Source of the DNA: Agromyces sp. Root81 | Lineage (GTDB): Bacteria; Actinomycetota; Actinomycetes; Actinomycetales; Microbacteriaceae | Assembly (NCBI RefSeq): GCF_001429165.1 | Contig: NZ_LMIR01000002.1 | Span: forward strand, 1,291,261-1,355,260 | DNA length: 64,000 nucleotides | Reading direction: 5' to 3' | In this document: piece after piece, positions 61,060 to 64,000 of the stretch | Layout of the letters: every line of letters starts with the position of its first letter | How positions within the stretch are numbered: position 1 is the first letter of the stretch | Position numbers and translations under genes: made by a program | The notes under the pieces: model-generated | What the model saw: the letters and a program-made list of their open reading frames with translations, nothing else | What the model was told of the DNA's origin: nothing | Databases searched by the model: none

Positions 61060-62682
61060 TCACGTCACCGGCGGGGCATCCGCTTTCTCTGGCTTGCGGC
61101 CCATGACCTCGGTCGGGATGCCCCGCGAGAAGAAGAGCGCGAAGAACGCGATCACGATGAGCGCGAAGAACGCGGTGTGCAGCGACGAGATCTGCGAATC
61201 GGTGTAGATGCGCGTGAGCTCGGCGCTCTCGGCCTCGTCGAGGCCGGCCTCCTGCGCGATGCCGGCGACATCTGCGGCCGGGAGGATCGCGACCCCGGAC
61301 TCGGTCTGCTCGCTCACGAGCGCCTTCGTCTCGGCCGAGAGCTCGCTCGACGCGACGCCGAGCGCGAAGGTCGAGGCGAGCGCGCCGATCAGCACCGAGC
61401 CGATGAGGGCGGTGCCGAGCGAGGAGCCGAGGTTCTGGAAGACGCCCTGCAGGCCGCCGACCTCGCTCGTCTGCGACTCGGAGACGCTCGACATGTTGAC
61501 GTTGCCGAGCTGCGAGGCGAGGAGGCCGAGCGCTGCGCCCGCGACGAACATGCCGAAGCCGAAGGCGAAGTTCTGCAGTTCGAGGTCGACCGAGGCGAGC
61601 AGCAGGATCGAGCTCAGCACGAGGGCGATCTGGCCGATGCGCACGATGCGGCGCGGCGACCAGAGCCGCGACAGTCGAGTGCCGACGATCGAGAAGAGGA
61701 TGAGCGAGATCGAGAGGGGGAAGATCTTGAGGCCCGTCTCGAGCGCATCGAGGCCGAGCGTCATCTGCAGGTAGACCGGCACCATGAAGAACAGGCCCGC
61801 CGTGATCGCGTACTGCGCGCCGAGCACCGAGAGGCCGCTGCGGAGCCGCGCGATCCCGAACAGCGCGACGTCGACGAGCGGCTGCCGCCCGGCGGCGGAG
61901 AGATGGCGTTGGCGCCGCACGAACAGTGCCAGGAGCCCGGCGCCCGCGACGATCAGCCACGCGCACAGCGAGATGCCGAGCGGCGCGATCTCGACGCCGC
62001 CGATCTCGGGCGAGTGCAGCGGCGTGATCCAGCCCCACGTCTTGCTCTGCAGCATGCCGAGCACCACGAAGACGAGCCCGACGGCCGAGAGCAGCACGCT
62101 CCAGACGTCGATGTGCGCGGCCTGCCGCGCGGTGCGGTCGCTGATCACCCGGGTGAACAGCACGACGAAGAACATGATGACGACCTCGCCGACGAACACG
62201 TAGCGCCAGCTCGCGTAGGTCGTGAGGAAGCCGCCGATGAGCGGCCCGGCCGCGACCGCGGCGCCCGAGACCGCGCCGATGACCGCGAACGCGGTGATGC
62301 GGTCGGTGCCCTCGTAGTTGTCGGCGATGAGCGCGGCGACCGCGGGGATCACGAGCACCGCGCCGATGCCCTCGATGATCGACCAGCCGAGGAAGAGCAC
62401 CTGCACGTTCGGGCTGAGCGCGGTCATGAGCGAGCCCAGCGCGTAGATGCAGGAACCGATGACGAACGCACGGCGCCGCCCCCAGACGTCGCCGAGCTTG
62501 GCACCGAGCAGCATGAGCGCCGCCATCGTGAGCGTGTAGAACGTGATCGCCGCCTGCATCGCGGTGACCGTGGTGTCGAGGTCCTCGACGACGGTCGAGA
62601 TCGACACGTTCATGACGGTTCCGTCGAGCACCATCACGAACTGCGCGGCCCCGAGGATCGCGACCACCGACCACTTCTTCAT
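61060..62682 (-). CDS. DHA2-type MFS drug:H+ antiporter
   Basis: A 540-residue transporter with 14 hydrophobic segments. VLDGTVMNVSISTVVEDLDT (helix 1), GAKLGDVWGRR (motif A), GPLIGGFLTTYASWRYVF (motif C) and a polar loop before the last helix fit the EmrB/QacA group. It is a homologue of the protein at 20827-22410. It is followed in the same direction by the DUF2252 gene, so both may form one unit. Substrate unknown. Confidence 0.88.
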   Translation of the reverse strand: MKKWSVVAILGAAQFVMVLDGTVMNVSISTVVEDLDTTVTAMQAAITFYTLTMAALMLLGAKLGDVWGRRRAFVIGSCIYALGSLMTALSPNVQVLFLGWSIIEGIGAVLVIPAVAALIADNYEGTDRITAFAVIGAVSGAAVAAGPLIGGFLTTYASWRYVFVGEVVIMFFVVLFTRVISDRTARQAAHIDVWSVLLSAVGLVFVVLGMLQSKTWGWITPLHSPEIGGVEIAPLGISLCAWLIVAGAGLLALFVRRQRHLSAAGRQPLVDVALFGIARLRSGLSVLGAQYAITAGLFFMVPVYLQMTLGLDALETGLKIFPLSISLILFSIVGTRLSRLWSPRRIVRIGQIALVLSSILLLASVDLELQNFAFGFGMFVAGAALGLLASQLGNVNMSSVSESQTSEVGGLQGVFQNLGSSLGTALIGSVLIGALASTFALGVASSELSAETKALVSEQTESGVAILPAADVAGIAQEAGLDEAESAELTRIYTDSQISSLHTAFFALIVIAFFALFFSRGIPTEVMGRKPEKADAPPVT

Positions 62683-62851
62683 CTGATCCCCGCTTCCGAC
62701 GACGTGCCGTGGAACGTGCGGTCGGGCGGGCCTCGCGACCCGGCGACCTCCGGCAAGGTGCAGCCGAGGTCAGTATGGCACCGGATGCCCCGGCGCGGGC
62801 GTGTTTGCTGCTGCACGCGACGGTGCGTCGTGGTCGCCCGCCGGTCGCCCC

Positions 62852-63439
62852 TCAGTCGCGCGGTGTCCACTCCCCGATCGAGACCGCATCGAGGCCGGCG
62901 AGCGCCTCGCGGACCGCGGGCTTCGTCTTCATGCAGCCGTCGACGGGCGAGCGCACTGAGACGACGCTCCCGTCCGCGCCCTCGAGCCAGAGCGGTGGCA
63001 CGATCTCCATCGACAGTGCGCACGCCATGTCGGGCGGCGCCACCTCATCCGGGGCGCCGAGCGCGGCGAGCAGTGGGCCGAAGTCGCCCTCGTAGCGGGT
63101 CACGAGCGCGACGACATGGAGGGCGCCGTCGCGGCTTCCGGTCTCGCGCACCTCGACGCCGCAGGCGTGGGCCGCGACGACGACGAACCCCTCGGGCACG
63201 GCGCCGGGCGGCGGGATCGGCTCGGCACCCGCCGTCGGCGAGAGCGGGCCCGAGGGTGAGCGGCAGTCGAGGGCGTCGGCCACGGCGGCCGGGGTGTCCG
63301 GCTGCGGCTCGACGACCGGGGCCGGCGAAGCCGGATCTGTGCGCAACGGGCCGGTGCGAAGATCGGGGGTGCACCCAGACATCAGCGCCACAGCGGCGAT
63401 CATCGCCAGCCCGGCCGAGCCGGCCCGCAGACGAGTCAT
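62852..63439 (-). CDS. Lipoprotein of unknown function
   Basis: A 195-residue protein with a lipoprotein signal ending in MSGC (Cys23), a Pro-rich linker to about 75, and a small domain with conserved-looking Cys residues (ALDCRSPSG, AHACGVEV, DMACALSM, DGCMKTKP). VPEGFVVVAAHACGVE is like other actinobacterial lipoproteins of unknown role. It starts with ATG 63439. Confidence 0.75.
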   Translation of the reverse strand: MTRLRAGSAGLAMIAAVALMSGCTPDLRTGPLRTDPASPAPVVEPQPDTPAAVADALDCRSPSGPLSPTAGAEPIPPPGAVPEGFVVVAAHACGVEVRETGSRDGALHVVALVTRYEGDFGPLLAALGAPDEVAPPDMACALSMEIVPPLWLEGADGSVVSVRSPVDGCMKTKPAVREALAGLDAVSIGEWTPRD

Positions 63440-63520
63440 CCGTGCCTCCCGAGCACGAGCGTAGCCGGAGGGTCGGGCGCGAGCGGGACCGGTGGGGTCG
63501 AGCGTGACCGCGGCCGGTGG

Positions 63521-64000
63521 TCAGGCCGGCACGGCACTCGCCATGAACGGTTCGTAGTGGTACCCCTCGGCGCCGAGGATCGCGACCGTCGACTCCGGCA
63601 CCTCGAGGAAGGCGCCGGGCAGGTCGTTGAGCGGCTCGGAGACCACCACGCGCGCGTTCTGGCCGAAGAGCTTCAGGCGCGGGACATCCGGGTACATCTC
63701 CTGCAGCGTCGGGATGTCGACGGAGTGGAAGAGCGTGCGCGACCGCCCCGCCGACGAATACCGGAAGGCCCAGATCGAGGCGCCGTCGGCGAGGGCGATG
63801 GTGCCCTGCATCGGGAAGTCGATGCCGTACTTGCGACCGGTCTCCTCGACGAACTGCACGGCCTTCGTCATGCCGGCGACCGGGTCGTCCTGGAGGCCGA
63901 AGGTGAGGGCGAGATGGAACAGCACCTCGGAGTCGGTCGTGCCCATGATGTGCGGATACAGCGCCGGGTCGACCGCGAAGGTGAGGTCGCGCTTCATCTC
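63521..64000 (-). CDS. Class II glutamine amidotransferase, C-terminal part (cut by window edge)
   Basis: The frame runs off the right edge and shows only the last about 160 residues. KRDLTFAVDPALYPHIMGTTDSEVLFHLALTFGLQDD is the central part of the YafJ-like (class II, N-terminal nucleophile) amidotransferase family, and the end holds GQNARVVVSEPLND. The N-terminal cysteine and its GRN-type motifs lie beyond position 64000. It is related to glutamine-hydrolysing EgtC/YafJ proteins; the partner substrate is unknown. Confidence 0.85.
   Translation of the reverse strand, partial: EMKRDLTFAVDPALYPHIMGTTDSEVLFHLALTFGLQDDPVAGMTKAVQFVEETGRKYGIDFPMQGTIALADGASIWAFRYSSAGRSRTLFHSVDIPTLQEMYPDVPRLKLFGQNARVVVSEPLNDLPGAFLEVPESTVAILGAEGYHYEPFMASAVPA

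Noticed and set aside
60757-63507. A 916-codon open frame antisense to the DHA2 transporter and its neighbours
   Set aside because: Glu/Arg/Asp-rich shadow sequence; transporter, DUF2252 and lipoprotein genes are clear on the minus strand.

Overview
The window is a high-GC actinobacterial chromosome segment. Gene order, codon choice and protein types (the dnaK-grpE-dnaJ-hspR operon with HAIR sites, clpS next to a DUF2017 gene, a mycobacterial-type dCTP deaminase, many TetR/DUF membrane-protein pairs, a carbohydrate locus) point to a soil or plant-associated Microbacteriaceae, perhaps close to Agromyces; that placement is inference. No prophage, insertion sequence, CRISPR array or rRNA was seen. 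One tRNA gene, tRNA-Gly(CCC), is present, and the C-terminal remnant of a tyrosine integrase abuts its 3' end.

Layout. 0-7 kb: epoxide hydrolase, a DUF998-like membrane protein, clpS/DUF2017, and a 2-keto-3-deoxygluconate operon (kinase, IclR regulator, KDPG-type aldolase) behind a palindromic operator. 7-11 kb: a P-type cation ATPase with an altered M4 motif and a TetR/DUF4345 pair. 11.8-16.1 kb: the HspR-controlled chaperone operon; two HAIR operators lie between dnaK and a divergent secreted M1 aminopeptidase. 17.8-20.7 kb: a three-gene, translationally coupled cassette (EspC/WXG100-like protein, a small protein, and a membrane-anchored protein with a C39-like cysteine peptidase domain) facing a lipoprotein gene. 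20.8-30.3 kb: a DHA2 exporter and a complete oligopeptide ABC transporter flanked by two paralogous small membrane-protein genes; the second ends in a tandem 52-bp duplication running into an orphan TOPRIM-domain fragment. 30.4-40.6 kb: a RIO-type kinase behind a 19-codon upstream frame, a UMF1 transporter, two divergent MarR-type proteins with long histidine-rich segments, an ECF sigma factor with a CU044_5270-type membrane protein, two TetR/target pairs and dcd. 41.6-42.8 kb: the tRNA-Gly/integrase scar, a lipoprotein and a frameshifted secreted-protein remnant.

42.8-56.7 kb is a carbohydrate-use locus. A ROK regulator, a sugar ABC importer (binding protein plus two permeases, no ATPase) and a large putative glycoside hydrolase run leftward. 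A GH2 beta-galactosidase runs rightward, and a secreted GH95-like enzyme with an inserted F5/8-type C domain converges on it across a perfect 46-bp palindrome. The importer promoter and the GH95-like promoter share a CAAACNTTTTGC box, so one regulator may control both. A plausible scheme is outside trimming by the secreted enzyme, uptake by the importer, and cytoplasmic hydrolysis by the GH2 enzyme and the large hydrolase; the substrate is not established.

56.7-64 kb: about 700 bp with hairpins but no convincing gene, then an SRAP (YedK/HMCES) protein, small membrane proteins, a DUF2252 protein, a second DHA2 exporter, a lipoprotein, and the C-terminal part of a class II glutamine amidotransferase cut by the window edge. 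Of the candidates for something undescribed, the cysteine-peptidase cassette at 18.5-20.7 kb and the histidine-rich MarR pair at 33.8-35.4 kb look strongest.
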